Shown here piece by piece: positions 11,362 through 23,391 of a stretch of 64,000 nucleotides of DNA. A program made the translations under genes and the position numbers. Numbering within the stretch: position 1 is the stretch's first letter; each line of letters opens with the position of its first letter. Below the pieces are notes generated by a model. It was given only the letters and a program-made list of their open reading frames with translations. It was not told the origin of the DNA and did not search any database. The stretch is from Cotesia glomerata (Eukaryota; Arthropoda; Insecta; Hymenoptera; Braconidae): assembly GCF_020080835.1 (NCBI RefSeq), contig NC_058163.1:4809318-4873317 (forward strand), given 5' to 3'.

Positions 11362-11800
11362 TGATCGAATGAGATTGTTATAGGAAATTCTCGAATGAAC
11401 CAGAAATTTCTAGAAAGATCTGGTAGGATCTAAAATCTACGTTTAAATTCTGATCGAATGAGAATGTTCTAGAAAATTCTAGAATGATCGGGAAGTTCTA
11501 AAATCTACGTTTAAATTCTGATCGAATGAGTATGTTCTAGAAAATTCTAGAATGATTCAGAAATTTATAGAATGATCTAAGAAGTTCTAAAACTTACGTT
11601 CAGATTTTAATCTAATGAGAATGTCCTATAAATATCTAGAATGGTCTGGAAAATTCTGAAATCTACGTTTAGATTCTGATTGAATGAGAGTGATTTAAAA
11701 AATTCTAGAATGATCTAGAATAATTCCTAATAAATTAGAAAGCTCCAAAATTTATGTCAATATTCTTATCGATCGAAAATATGTCGGATTGTTCTAAAAA
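11362..11800. promoter_or_regulatory. TTCTAGAA minisatellite with heat-shock-element arrays upstream of gene A
   Basis: Irregular tandem units of about 75-90 bp. Two contain TTCTAGAAAATTCTAGAA (11467-11484 and 11535-11552), which is TTCnnGAAnnTTCnnGAA, four contiguous alternating heat-shock-factor pentamers. They lie about 410-490 bp before the first recognised exon of gene A. Equivalent arrays precede genes B and C. Whether they act as enhancers is inference; the repeat may simply be selfish DNA. Confidence 0.5.
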
Positions 11801-11958
11801 TTTTTAAAACATCTTGAAAAATTGAAATATTATCAAATAACTGTTCTATTAAAAATAATCCAGCGAAGCGGTCGTTACGGCTCGTGTTTTATAAAATAAT
11901 TATATTTGAAACCAAATAAATTCTTTACAAATTCTAATAAATAAAATTATTTATATAG
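11801..11958. other. Short region between minisatellite and gene A
   Basis: Contains AGCGAAGCGGTCGTTACGGC (11862-11881), which in the sister copies ends in CTAGT and looks like a Helitron 3' end. The rest is AT-rich. It ends with a plausible splice acceptor TTTATATAG at 11958. No convincing start exon for gene A is seen here. Confidence 0.4.
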
Positions 11959-14744
11959 GGGGTTCACTTTGCTTGCCGTGATTTTTTTCACAGTAGCGAC
12001 TGCTGAGAGTTCAAATAATAAAACAAATGATCCAACCAGAAACCATAATTCTTTAATAAAAAATAAGGGATATGGTAAGTGTTTCTTTGAATATTTACCA
12101 TTAAATTTTTTAAACATATGGATAGTATTAAATCGAATATTCTGCCTAGGATTGTACATGCTGCAAAATATGAACCTGAGCGTCGATCCTTGTGACAATT
12201 TTTACGAATTCGCTTGTGGTAATTTTGATGATCTGAATTCTTCGGCTAAACGTAATAGATATTATGATAAAGGGAATGATGTCATTGCTTCGAGGATGGA
12301 AAGTTTGATAACTGATTCCCGTCGATCGTTTAAATTTAAACCTTTTAAATTTATAAGTGATTTTTATTACTCTTGCGAAAATATTAACAATTACCATCGT
12401 AAGTATTAAATTAATGATTATTAATTGACATTTTAAAATGTTTTTTCAGTAATAATATAATGAAATTGCTTTCTTAGTTACAGAATACTTTTATGAAGAT
12501 GATACAAAGTTCTTAAATGAAATAATATCAAAATTAGGCGGATGGCCAGTCCTTGAAGGAAATAAGTGGAATGAAACTAATTTTTATTGGGAAAAGCATA
12601 TCGAAAAAGCGACAAGTATTGGTCTCACCAATAATGATTTTTATAAGTTAGGTATAGATCGGATCGATGGAGTTGTAAAATTCACAGTAAGTAATATTTA
12701 TCTATTTTGGTATAAAATAACTATAAACAATTGGCAAGTTTTTTCAAGAATTACTCAATTTATTTATTGTACTATTCATTTTTGTTTGATAACAGGTATA
12801 TCCACAGGTAACAGATTCTTCAACAATTGATCCATCTATCGACATATTATCAAATGCTAACTTTAAATTCATGTCTGATGTCGCAATATTCCTGGGGGCT
12901 GATAAAAACCAAACCAAAGAGCTTAAATTATCATTAGAGTTCGGGCATGATATTTATAAATATTATCACAACAAAAGCCATTTTATAGATAATAATAAGC
13001 TTCTGGAGATGTCAGTGAAAGAAATGATAGAGAAATGGCCCAGTATAGACTGGATAAAATCTTTAAGTTCTGACACAAAGCCGTACTATAATTTTACAAA
13101 TGAAACAAATGTTCATATAGAATTTCCAAATTTTATCACTCACGTTGAGAAATTGTTAAATAAAACGCCTAAAAGGGTTCAAGCCAATTACTTGATTTGG
13201 AATTTGATCCAGTTTGCGATTCCGTACATAAATTCTAATACGCTTTTGCACTATAGTCAACCTAATAGAAGATTTTTTTTTTTTCCAATTAAAATTCTCC
13301 AATTTGATTGCATGAAACTTGTTAAACTTCAATTGAAACCTCTTCTGCGGGCTTATTATATTCGAGAGTATCCAGTTGATAAGCGTACTAAAAGTGAGGT
13401 TTATGCGATTTATTCTAATGTAAAGAATAAATTGATTGAAATTATAAATTCTTCACAATGGCTCGATAACAACTCTAAAATTGAAACTATTAATAGAGTA
13501 GCCTCTATTAAAACGGTTATTGGTTATCCAGATGAATTACTGAATAATGATGAATTAAAAAATTACTTTGAGGGTCTTGAGATTACTCGGGATAATTTTT
13601 TTAAAAATTATCTCAATGTGAATTTGTTTAATAGTAAGTTAATAAAAGTTCGATCATTCATACCAGTAAGTTCTGCTAAACTTGGTATTGATTTATTTAC
13701 ATTCATGTATAATGACTTCAACAACGCTAGATATAATAAACTCAATAATTTCATAGGTATGTATTTAAAATAATGTTATAATCTGATGCATTATTGTACA
13801 ATAAAACTTCAGAAAATTTATCATTTCTTAAGTAGTCTAGAAAATATCTGACAATTTTTGAAATTTCTATAAAAAATCAATTATAGTAAAAAAATATTTT
13901 TTTATCAAAATTTTTTTCATAATAATTTTATTGTTATAAATTAGAAAATTTCTTAAATATTTGTTAATTGTTTTAATTTTTTTTTTCCTCTGAAGAAATT
14001 TAATAAAAAAATTTTAGATATTAGAGAAAGCATTCACTTTTGTTAAATGAAAAATAAATATTATTTTTAGTTGTTTCAGTTGAATTACTCAGGAATAACT
14101 TTTTTGATGTTGACTTTTTCAATTACTTGAATTATGGAGTAATCGGTGAAATCATCGGTCATGAATTAAGTCATGCCGTAGATAGCGGAACTAGATTTTT
14201 GGAAAAGACTGGGTTAAAATATAAATGGAGTAATTCATCGAATGATAGATATCAAAATCAGGAGACTTGTATGATCAATCAATATCAAAACTATTTTACC
14301 GTAAATAAAATTAAGGTATGATATACAATCAGTCAACAAGATACTTTAACTTTACGAAAATTCGATGCATTTTTATAGTGATGCTCATCTTATAATTCAT
14401 TTATTTTGCAGCTCAACGCTACAAAACACTTAGTTGAAAATATTGCCGATAATATTGGAATAAAAATAGCTTACTTGGCCTACCAAGATTGGGTCGCTCA
14501 AAACGGTCATGAGCCAAATTTACCCGGACTGTCGTACACACCCAATCAATTGTACTGGATATCATTCGCTAATCAATGGTGTCAATCAAAATCGATATTA
14601 TCGAATTTAGACGACAAGGACTTTCATGCTCCTAATGATAAGCGAGTGATTGGGCCGCTTTCAAACAACATAGAGTTTTCAAAAGATTTCAACTGTCCCG
14701 TTGGATCGAACATGAATCCTTTAAACAAGTGTGCTTTTTTCTGA
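11959..14744 (+). CDS. Secreted M13 (neprilysin-like) metallopeptidase, gene A
   Basis: A zinc metallopeptidase of family M13, which cleaves short peptides outside the cell. Exons: 11959-12074, 12150-12398, 12484-12686, 12796-13756, 14071-14315, 14412-14744, giving about 701 codons after the first full one. All joins keep frame, with GT-AG introns. The first exon encodes a hydrophobic segment ending VATA, like a signal peptide, with no obvious membrane anchor. Then come the family's SVDPCDNFYEFACG entry motif, HELSH (14160-14174) with two zinc histidines and the catalytic glutamate, the third ligand in ENIAD (near 14436), the H...R pair in HAPNDKRVIG, and the terminal CPxGSxMNPxNKC. No in-frame ATG precedes the signal-like segment, so the true first exon lies upstream and was not found. 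AATAAA follows at 14762. Likely catalytically competent; the physiological substrate is unknown. Confidence 0.85.
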
Positions 14745-15152
14745 AAACATCTGTTGTGGTTAATAAAGATACTTGTAGATAATCTACATTAATCTTGCTA
14801 TTAATTTATTATAAAATTATTTTCAACCTTACTATTAAAACTCAAAAAATAAATATAATAATTATTAGAGCGTCGTTGATTTAAAAACTTAGAACAATTG
14901 ATTTGCTTTATGAATTTCATATTTTTTTTCATGAAATCTACAACTAAAAAATTTTTTTCTCGAATCATTTGAAATTATTAAAAATTCACTTTAGTGATTT
15001 AAAACTTTAAAAAAATAAATCTCAAATGACTAAAATAAAAAGCTAAATTGTGTTTAGTTGTAAATTAGTAATCAGTAAGTTTTTTTTTTCTCTTTTCTTT
15101 ACAAGTAACTAAATATATTTATAAAATTTTGATTCATTTAAATAAATACTGT
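14745..15152. other. 3' flank of gene A, including AATAAA
   Basis: AATAAA at 14762-14767, 18 bp after the stop, is a likely polyadenylation signal and is conserved after genes B (43230) and C (51869). The remainder is AT-rich and shared among the three duplicates. No other gene is seen. Confidence 0.6.
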
Positions 15153-15346
15153 CTACGTTAAATCAACAAAATTGTCGATTTTGAAATTAAATCTTTCTGT
15201 GATGTCGAATTGCACCTCGAAGCAGAGTTTGTCCGTACAGATTTTTTCTTCATTCCAGTTCTATTGCTAGTAGGAAACTCTTCATACTTTTTATAGCCAC
15301 CGAGTCCGTCAGAGATGTACGTATCATCCCGTGATCTGGTTAGAGT
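15153..15346 (-). pseudogene. Decayed copy of the TRAIP terminal exon (A)
   Basis: Reads TRSRDDTYISDGLGGYKKY and onward, closely matching the terminal exon of the complete TRAIP gene at 52258-52455. Here the acceptor AG has become GG (…TTTATGG before the exon), and a 4 bp loss near 15187 shifts the last part of the frame. No other TRAIP exon lies nearby, so it is an orphan carried along with gene A by segmental duplication. Confidence 0.8.
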
Positions 15347-16433
15347 CCATAAACAAATATTTATTATTATATTTGATATTAAATTTGGATTTTTAAAACT
15401 TTGCACTCGAATAATAAAAACAAAAATAATAATCATAATAATCCTCTATTAAAAAGTTGATGTGACGTTTTCATTGTTGTCGCTTTTCGTTGCTAAAGTA
15501 ACTACTTTGGCAACGGTTAAATATTAATGAATTAAATTTGTAAAAATATTGATTAATTGAATAATTGTCCATAATATAAACATTTTGACAGAAGAGCGCT
15601 CAGACTTGAAATTTGGTAGGAATATTCCTTTTGCCGAGTAAAGATCAGATAAGAACGGATTTTACGAAATTCTACCCATAAGGGGTGTTGCGGGGACGTT
15701 AACAATGAACATTCCTTTTTTTAAACAATTGCTCCTACATGCATAACGAAAGTCGGGTATACACAGCGATTTTTTGTGACTATACAATGATAGAAAGATT
15801 TTTTTATATTTAATAAGCGTTATTAAATATTAATAAATGATTTTTTAATATCATAGGATTTAATAAATATTCATTAACAGTTAATAAATTATTCATTAAA
15901 TACGATTCATTAAATGTTAATATATATTTGTTAAGGGTTAAAAAATATTAACTAACAGTTAATAAGTACAATATATTTTGAAATACGCCCTTATGGTTCT
16001 AGTCACGCGATTTATTATCTGTTGACAAATATTTGTATAAAATAAAAAGCAAAAATAGCAATTTTATTTTGACACTTTTTATGATTCAATAGCTGGAATA
16101 CATGATAATAATTTAATTCACTACATAAATTAACCTTTTTAATATTTAAAAATATAAAAGATAATTATGAGCTGTAATAGAATTTGGTATTTTACAATAA
16201 ACGTTATTATAATGTAATATAATTAATGCAAATAATTTATGAAGATGATTTGTGTTTATAAGCAATCTTCATATCATATGACATTGCAAATGGAACAAAT
16301 TCATTCAACAAAATATTTATCAATTGTTAATAAATATTTGTTAACTATTAATAAATACTTATTAACTATTAAGAAATGTACTTTCTTCCTAAATAAATAT
16401 TTATTGAATGTTAAAAAATATTTATTAAATTTT
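15347..16433. repeat. AT-rich spacer with TTAATAAATATTTATTAAC repeats
   Basis: Relic of the last TRAIP intron, then an insertion of about 300 bp (15537-15835) that is absent from the matching place after gene B. Then come short degenerate repeats of AATAAATATTTGTTAAC. From about 15980 the sequence matches 22937 and 44170 and starts the second upstream block. No gene is supported. Confidence 0.65.
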
Positions 16434-17872
16434 AATAAATTAAATAATTGTCTTCAAATAAATTAAATTATTAATAGTTAATACATCCTTCTATCGGTGT
16501 AAAATGATATTTCGGGAAATGACGTTTTTACAATCAAAAGAGCGCGCAATAATATTTAATCGATTGATCAATTATTGAAGTAGATTTAAAAAAAAAAAAA
16601 TATTTTGATAACAAACGCTTTTCATAAAATCAGATTTTATTTCCATCATCTTGTGAGATAAAACATCAAATAATTCTGTTACATAATTTTACAATGGATT
16701 TTCCAAACACGACACAAGATTTTTAAAATGATTGGAGAAAAAGAGATTTTTAATGCATAATTAATTTCTTTTTATTATAAAAAGCTTATCAAGAATATAC
16801 CATCTAATATATTACTTAAAAAAAATTTGGCCTGTTACGAAAAAAAAAAAGAGAAAAGTCTCTTTATTTCTCGATTAATATTTATCGATAGTAATAAAAA
16901 AATGAATCTTGTAAGCAACGCTATTCTTATTGCTAAGGCTGAAGGCTGTCGAGTATCGTGAGGCCCGAGATCTGTGACGTAAGGTCTTACCCCCAGCCAG
17001 TGACAAGACTCGCCCCCACTCAACGAGGGTTGAGAGGACTACGAGAGAGATTGTTAGGGGCATTACGACGCCACCCTTCATGAGGACCTCACGAGATCGG
17101 TCCTAGTACAACGTCACCCAGTCATTGTCATCCCTTAATTATATTGGCTTTCATTAGCTGTCTCATTCCATAGTCATTGTCGTGTTATTACTTGTAGATG
17201 TATAAATAAATATGAGTGGTATACAAAATATAAACCTCGAGTCTACAGATTACAATAATTTTTTTTTAGTTAAGCTTGGTAAAAAATTTTACAACTTTTC
17301 GTGAGCATGGAAGTTATAAACAAAGTTAATAAATTCCCCCTGAGTTATCTTATACTTTATAACTGACTGATAGCTTGGACATAAAAATTTTTTTTATTTG
17401 AGCGTATTTTTCATAATGCCACTCTGAAAAATTTTTAGCATTTTAAAGAAATCTTACAATTAAAAACAAAAAAAATACAGAATATGAATAAAAATGAAGT
17501 GTCAATCGTTGAAGGAATTCCTAATTTTTTAAAAGAATAAGAAAATAAATACAAGACATTACTAAAAAAATTACTTTTCCAATTAATAAATTTAAATAAA
17601 TGTATTCTATAAAAATTTATCTATATTGTCATGAATGTGATTTTGAAATGCATTAATTTTAATCTAATATGATTCACTTCTTATGATTGCGGATTGCAGA
17701 TAAATATTCTTTTCGTGTCTGAAAAATTTTAAAAATTCATGATCTAAAAATATAATTTCAATAACGATTGCTCAAATCACCTAGTAGTGTACTGCAACAC
17801 TTCAATAAGCAGAAGTTATTGAATTTCAATTCCATGCACACTTTTCAACTTAAAAATGTAAGTTTATCTTTA
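16434..17872. repeat. Upstream duplicated block, copy 2
   Basis: Matches 721-2092 and includes the same solo LTR at the same place (16910-17247). No gene is seen. This block runs on through Helitron and minisatellite sequence but is cut off before any peptidase gene. Confidence 0.8.
16910..17247 (+). mobile_element. Solo LTR (duplicate of the one at 1135)
   Basis: 338 bp with TG...ACA ends, in the same position within the block as the LTR at 1135-1473. It shares subfamily differences with that copy (GAAGGCTG and GTCTTACCCCCAGCCAGTG), whereas the LTRs at 2769 and 7431 differ. The target duplication has decayed. Confidence 0.8.
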
Positions 17873-18444
17873 TCTATACTAATAAATGGAGCGCCGGTTC
17901 TTTTGTCCGGTTATACTGCGAAAACTACCGAACCGATCGGAATAATACTAATACCATAAGATGCAGCGTATTTTGGAGAAAATTTCAGTATATGATATAT
18001 TAGTGATTACTTATCTGGAACATAAATTTTTTTGACTTAGAAATAATGAATTTTTATGGTAACTAAATTTATTCTATTCGATTGTCGTTTGTTTTAAATA
18101 AATTTTTTAATTCTATTGATTATGTTTATATACTAGGAAGATTACTTCACTTGTGAGACCTGCAATTTCTTTAACTGAAACTTTCAATGCTCATTACAAA
18201 TTTTTTTTTTTTCATATCAATTATTATTCATTTTTGTAAGAAAGACACGGAAATGTTATAATGATTGCACATTGAAAGTTACAATGAATATTAGCTAGAA
18301 TAAATACATGGATAAAAGGTGCATTTCAATTCGACAGAATTTGGAATCTGTGCAAGTCAAAACAATACTCTAATTAAATTTCAAGTCTAGATCTAAAAAT
18401 GCAATTCTATAAAGCGCTCAGCGGAGCGGGCAAGTAACAGCTAG
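17873..18444 (+). mobile_element. Non-autonomous Helitron, copy 2
   Basis: 572 bp, from TCTATACTAATAAATGG after an A to a GC-rich hairpin-like stretch and CTAG before a T. Uninterrupted relative of 2093-9083. No coding capacity. Confidence 0.85.
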
Positions 18445-19931
18445 TATATATATAAAATTGGAGGTGTGTGCCCCGATATTTCACTTTGCAGCAAAAACTA
18501 CGCATCGCAAACGAAAAGTGTTTGTATGTGGCAATAGGTACAAGGTTCCCATCGTGCACGATAATGGTTGCAAGTTGATAATTATAAGGGTATACTTAAA
18601 AGATACGGGGGTTGAAAGATTTTAACTTTAAAAATGTGAGACTAGCATTCGTCTAAAATGGTCTAGATTGTTCTAAAAATTTCTGGAATGATCTAGAAAG
18701 CTTTAATATGTATGGGTGATTCTCTGTAAGGATGTTTTTTGCTGTCCCAGGCATTTTTTTATAAGAAAAATTGTTATTTTGTTACTAAACAAAATTTATT
18801 ACGAAAGTAAAAAAACATTTCTATTTGGAGCATTGAAAACTAAAATGAAATAAATTTTGGTTTTTTTGCTATAAATTCGTAAACCACCGAAATGTCAGTC
18901 CCCTGGGCTGTCCCATTCCCAAAATTAAAACTTTAAGATTTAATTTCGTTATTCGACAATAATATATAATGTGGTCCATAATGTTTATAATCTTAATTAG
19001 TTAACTAACAATCTTCTTCAATAACAAGTACCGAAAATTAATTTGTTTCATTAAATTCATTAAACCAAAGTTTGTCCCAGGCATTTTAAGATCAGTCCCC
19101 TGCCAGAAATTCAAAGCCAAAAAAAAAAATCCAGCGTGTTATTTTACCTTTTGTAAGGTTTATAAGAATCTAACTAGCCTTGAGTTAATAACCATAAGGC
19201 TGTTAGCGCTTTATCATCATTTTGTTTAGTGTCAAAGCACCGTTTGTGCTGGAAATATGTGTCTGGGCCACTTCAAAACTCAGTCCCCTGGCAGCTATTT
19301 TTATTTATTATTCATTTATAAAATTAAATCCATTACTCTGAATATTATTCTTATTAATGTAAACATTAATTGAGAACTTGAAAAGTTAAATGCATTGAAA
19401 TAGTTTGCTTGATTTTTCTCAATTCGATAATAAAAATCAGTCCCCTGTCATGTTATATATGGCAAAAGATACACAAATATCGAAAAAGTAAAAATTAATT
19501 CGGCTGTTTATTTATTATAATTAAGCTGATAGTTTTGTAGCCCTTGTTAATTTTTTTTCTAATAAAATCAAAAATAATTTGGTCGGACAATTTTGTACAG
19601 ATTTAGGACGTCCTTACAGAGAATCACCCGTATACCAATGTTCGAATCCGTCGAAAATGTTCGAGAAAATTCTAAAATTATCTAGAAATTTTTTGAAAGA
19701 TCTAGTAAAATCTAAAATCTACGTTTAGATTCTGATCGAATGAGAATGTTCTAGAAAATTTTCGAATGATTCAGAAATGTCTAGAATGATCTAGAAATTT
19801 CTAGAAAGATCCGGTAAGATGTAAAATCTACGTTTCGATTCTGATTGAATGAGAATGTTCTAGAAAATTCTAAAATGATCTAGAAATTTCTAGATGATCT
19901 GGGAAGTTATAAAATCTACGTTTGGATTCTG
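18445..19931. repeat. Repeated upstream block, copy 2 (gene-less)
   Basis: Matches 9084-10572, including the CAGTCCCCTG words and TTCTAGAA units near 19650-19910. No gene is supported. Confidence 0.75.
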
Positions 19932-21016
19932 CACGGAAAAAAATTTATTGTTGCTGCAACAGGAGGCAGTCATGATTTTTCCAGTTTTTCAATTTCGTTT
20001 TTGTTATATCTCGAATGCTAATATAGATACAATAATGGCCTTTCGTTTGTTTAATAGGGGACACTTGGGACTATTAAAAAAAAATGTTTTGAAAAATGCC
20101 AAATTTGTTAAATTTTGAATTTTTGAAAATCGTCAAAAATGACGATCTATATTAAAATTTTGGCTCAATTTTTTTTTGTATAATACCTTGTACTGATCTT
20201 AAAAGATCGTGAAATTTTTAGAACTGTGATTTTTGTTTTACTTTACTTCAAGTTGTCGACGCCACTGTTCGTCTTATTAACATGGAAATGATTTGAAATT
20301 TGAGATTGAGAAACATTAATATGCAGAAATTTGTAAGTAAACAAGTACTCAAAAAAACGAAAAAAAAATTGATATTCTCACCACATTATTTCTGATTGTT
20401 ATTGTAAATTAACATCGGTTTGAGTTATTTGACGTTAAAACTGTTATTGAAGTGAAAAAACGGACAAAATATGTCATGCGTTAAAAAAATAAGAAATTAT
20501 ATCATGTGTTAAGCCTAACTTTAAGATTACGTTCAAAAAATGGAAAAAAAAAGTTGAAATTAATTTATTATTTTATATTTCCACGTCGTGCATTTAACTT
20601 TTTAATGCTCAAAATTACAATACTATGTATCTGCATAACTTTACATCATTTAGAAGTTGCGAAAAACAAAAGAACATTTTTTTTTTGAAATTGAAAAATT
20701 CATATTTAAAAAAAAAAACACAGTTCTCAAAATTTCAGGATCTTTTAAGATCAGAACAAGGTATTATACAAAAAAAAAAATTGAGCCACAATTTTAATAT
20801 AGATCGTCATTATTGACGATTTTCAAAAATTCAAAATTTAACAAATTTGGCATTTTTCAAAACATTTTTTTTTCAATAGCCCCAAGTATCCCCTTTCAAA
20901 CAAACGAAAGGCCATTCTTGTATCTATAATAGCGTTCGAGATATAACAAAAACAAAATTGAAAAACTGGAAAAATCACGCAATTTTGAATTTGCATATCT
21001 TTAGAAAAAACTTTTT
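19932..21016. mobile_element. CACGG foldback element, copy 2, right end lost
   Basis: The left terminus CACGGAAAAAAATT is present. Two inverted arms can be followed (for example ATTTTGAATTTTTGAAAATCG at about 20110 against its complement at about 20820). The right terminus is replaced by a different element starting near 21017. ORFs here are read through the arms and also occur at 26661, 27686 and 48009. They are not genes. Confidence 0.7.
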
Positions 21017-22750
21017 GAAGTGAAACTTCTTTACGGAGAGTAAAATTGAACGATTTGAGGCGGAAAAGGGGAAGTAGCGCTTGAGGAGAAGCATTGAGTG
21101 AAAGTTTAGAGTAGGCGAGTGGGGGAATCGCTTGTATAGCAAGCCGAGAAAGCCTTATATATTTTAAAGAGTGGGGAGAGTTAAGGAGAGTCAAGTAGAG
21201 TGGACGAGTGCAGTGCGCGTGCGTCGTAATTCCACCACGTTACTTATATATAGTATATATTATATGTATATGCGTATATCAGCTGTCGCTGTTATTATTT
21301 AAAACGTTTTAGTATAAATATATGCATAAATTAATACGTAAATACTTATAAATACATGAAAAATACACTTATTTGATATATATATATATATATTAAAATT
21401 TATTTCTCTAAAATTATTTTTCATTATATTTTTTAATTATTTTGTGTAAATAGTTTTGGAGTAGTGGGGTGTATATATATTTACACGTGTTGACTCAAAT
21501 ATAAATTTCTCAATTCCTGTTTATAGATTCATGTTAATAATTTCATCATTATATTTTCTTAATCCTGGTAAGTAAATGATAATTATTGTACGTTGCTTTG
21601 TCGAGAGTTACTACGATTGAAAAAGTATATATGGTTACAAAAAATAATACGGCTACTTTTTATCATGGGCGAACAGAGCCAGCTGCACTTCGTCCGTTAA
21701 AACTTGAGCTTCAAAGACTGTCATTAAACCCATTAGTGACATTAGAATCACAAATATTTAAATTTATCACTAAAAAGCCTGGTTTGTAAATTTATAGTTT
21801 GAATATTCAAAGTTTACAAGCCCATAACAATGACATTATCGACAAAGTAGCTGCTAATTCAAATATTCTACTTTTGTCTGAAACGTGAACTTATAATGAT
21901 GAAGACATTTCTATTCCTAATTTTAATTGTTTAGTTAAATATAAACGCCCTAATATAAGATCTGGAGGTGTAGCTATTTATCAAAATGATAACGATACAA
22001 CACACATTGTAACACCATCAATGGACATTTCAGTACATAAAATACAGGCACTTGGAGTACAACTCAGTGCTGTAAGAGAAATCTGTGCCGCTGAATGTAC
22101 AACGGAAAATGGCCAGTCAATTTTACTAGTATCAATTTATATATCACCGAATAAGCATATCACAGATATAATAAAATTTATTCATCGTGCACTACTACCA
22201 TTTTCGGCTGCTGTTGCGGAAGAGCTTAATCAAAACTTAGAAAAAAAACCTATAATCCTTAGTGGAGATTTTAACGTAAATTTTTCATCGGAGTGATCGG
22301 CCGTTTGGTTGATTTTTTAAAGACCAAATTTGATTTATCGATAAATAATAATCCAAATGAACTAACGACAAAACATGGGACAACAATAGATGCGGTTTTT
22401 CGAGATACTTAAATAGAATACAGACAAAAATATTTATTTCACATTTTAGCTATCACAAGCCGCTGATAACATTTGTTGATAATTCAAGTAATAATAAAAA
22501 ATAAATAAGATGATAATTCTAAAAAATAAAAAGGAAAAATAAAACTTACATTTGTTGTAAACATAATATTCTTGTAAATAAATTTATTTAAATTTTAATT
22601 AAAAAATGTGTAATTGTTTTAATTCTTAAAAACCGAATAATTAATCCAATAAATTTATTTTGTTTGAAAATAAATGAAATGCTATAATATATATTTATAA
22701 ATATTGATCTGTTTATTTATTTAAAGCGGCTTAAAGAAGTTTCACTTCTA
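21017..22750 (+). mobile_element. Helentron fragment: helicase tail plus endonuclease
   Basis: Bounded by inverted GAAGTGAAACTTCTTT (21017) and AAAGAAGTTTCACTTC (about 22733). The coding relic has two parts. YVALSRV (21586 onward) is the C-terminal motif of PIF1/Helitron helicases. It is followed by an endonuclease-exonuclease-phosphatase domain, from NIQSLQAHNNDII (21799) through an LLLSET segment to SGDFNVN (about 22259-22280). Helicase with a C-terminal endonuclease is the Helentron arrangement. One TGG-to-TGA stop (near 21886) and a frameshift near 22295 make it non-functional, and the Rep and most of the helicase are missing. Confidence 0.75.
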
Positions 22751-23391
22751 TTGTGACCTTATGTCTGTGAGGCTCACTCATTTTTTTTTTCTTACTCTGA
22801 CCCATAATTGATAATAAACCGAAAAAACAGGATACGCCCTTATGGTTTTAGAAAAATGTTTTTTTCGTTTTTTTTTCCATAGATGTTAATATTTTCAACA
22901 TTTTTACATTGATTGGAGCAAAAAAAATTTTTTTATACGCCCTTATGGTTCTAGTAACGCGATTTGTTATCTGTTAACAACTATTTATATAAAATAAAAA
23001 GCAAAAATAGCAATTTTCTTTTAACACTTTTTATGATCTTATAGCTGGGATACATGATAATAATTCAATTCACTAAATAAATTAACCTTTTTAATATTTA
23101 AAAATATAAAAGATAATTATGAGCTGTGATAAAATTTGGTATTTTACAATAAACGTTATTATAATGTAATATAATTAATGCAAATAATTTATGAAGATGA
23201 TTTGTGTTTATAAGCAATCTTCATATCATATGACATTGCAAATGAAACAAATTCATTCAACAAAATATTTATCAACTGTTAATAAATATTTGTTAACTAT
23301 TAATAAATACTTATTAACTATTAGAAATGTACTTTCTTCCTAAATAAATATTTATTGAATGTTAAAAAATATTTATTAAAATTTAATAAAT
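22751..23391. repeat. Spacer and start of upstream block copy 3
   Basis: 22751-22936 is AT-rich without recognisable content. From about 22937 (ATACGCCCTTATGGTTCTAG) it matches 15980 and 44170. No gene is seen. Confidence 0.6.

Noticed and set aside
12146..12397. Minus-strand ORF conserved opposite the second peptidase exon (also 28808 and 49260)
   Set aside because: It is antisense to a well-supported M13 exon and conserved only because that exon is.
15836..16440. Regular TTAATAAATATTTATTAAC repeats as a possible CRISPR-like array
   Set aside because: Units are degenerate, have no unique spacers, and the genome is eukaryotic.
21241..21420. TATATA-rich stretch as a promoter for the endonuclease relic
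   Set aside because: The downstream frame is a dead 3' fragment of a transposon, and TA-rich words are everywhere in this genome.
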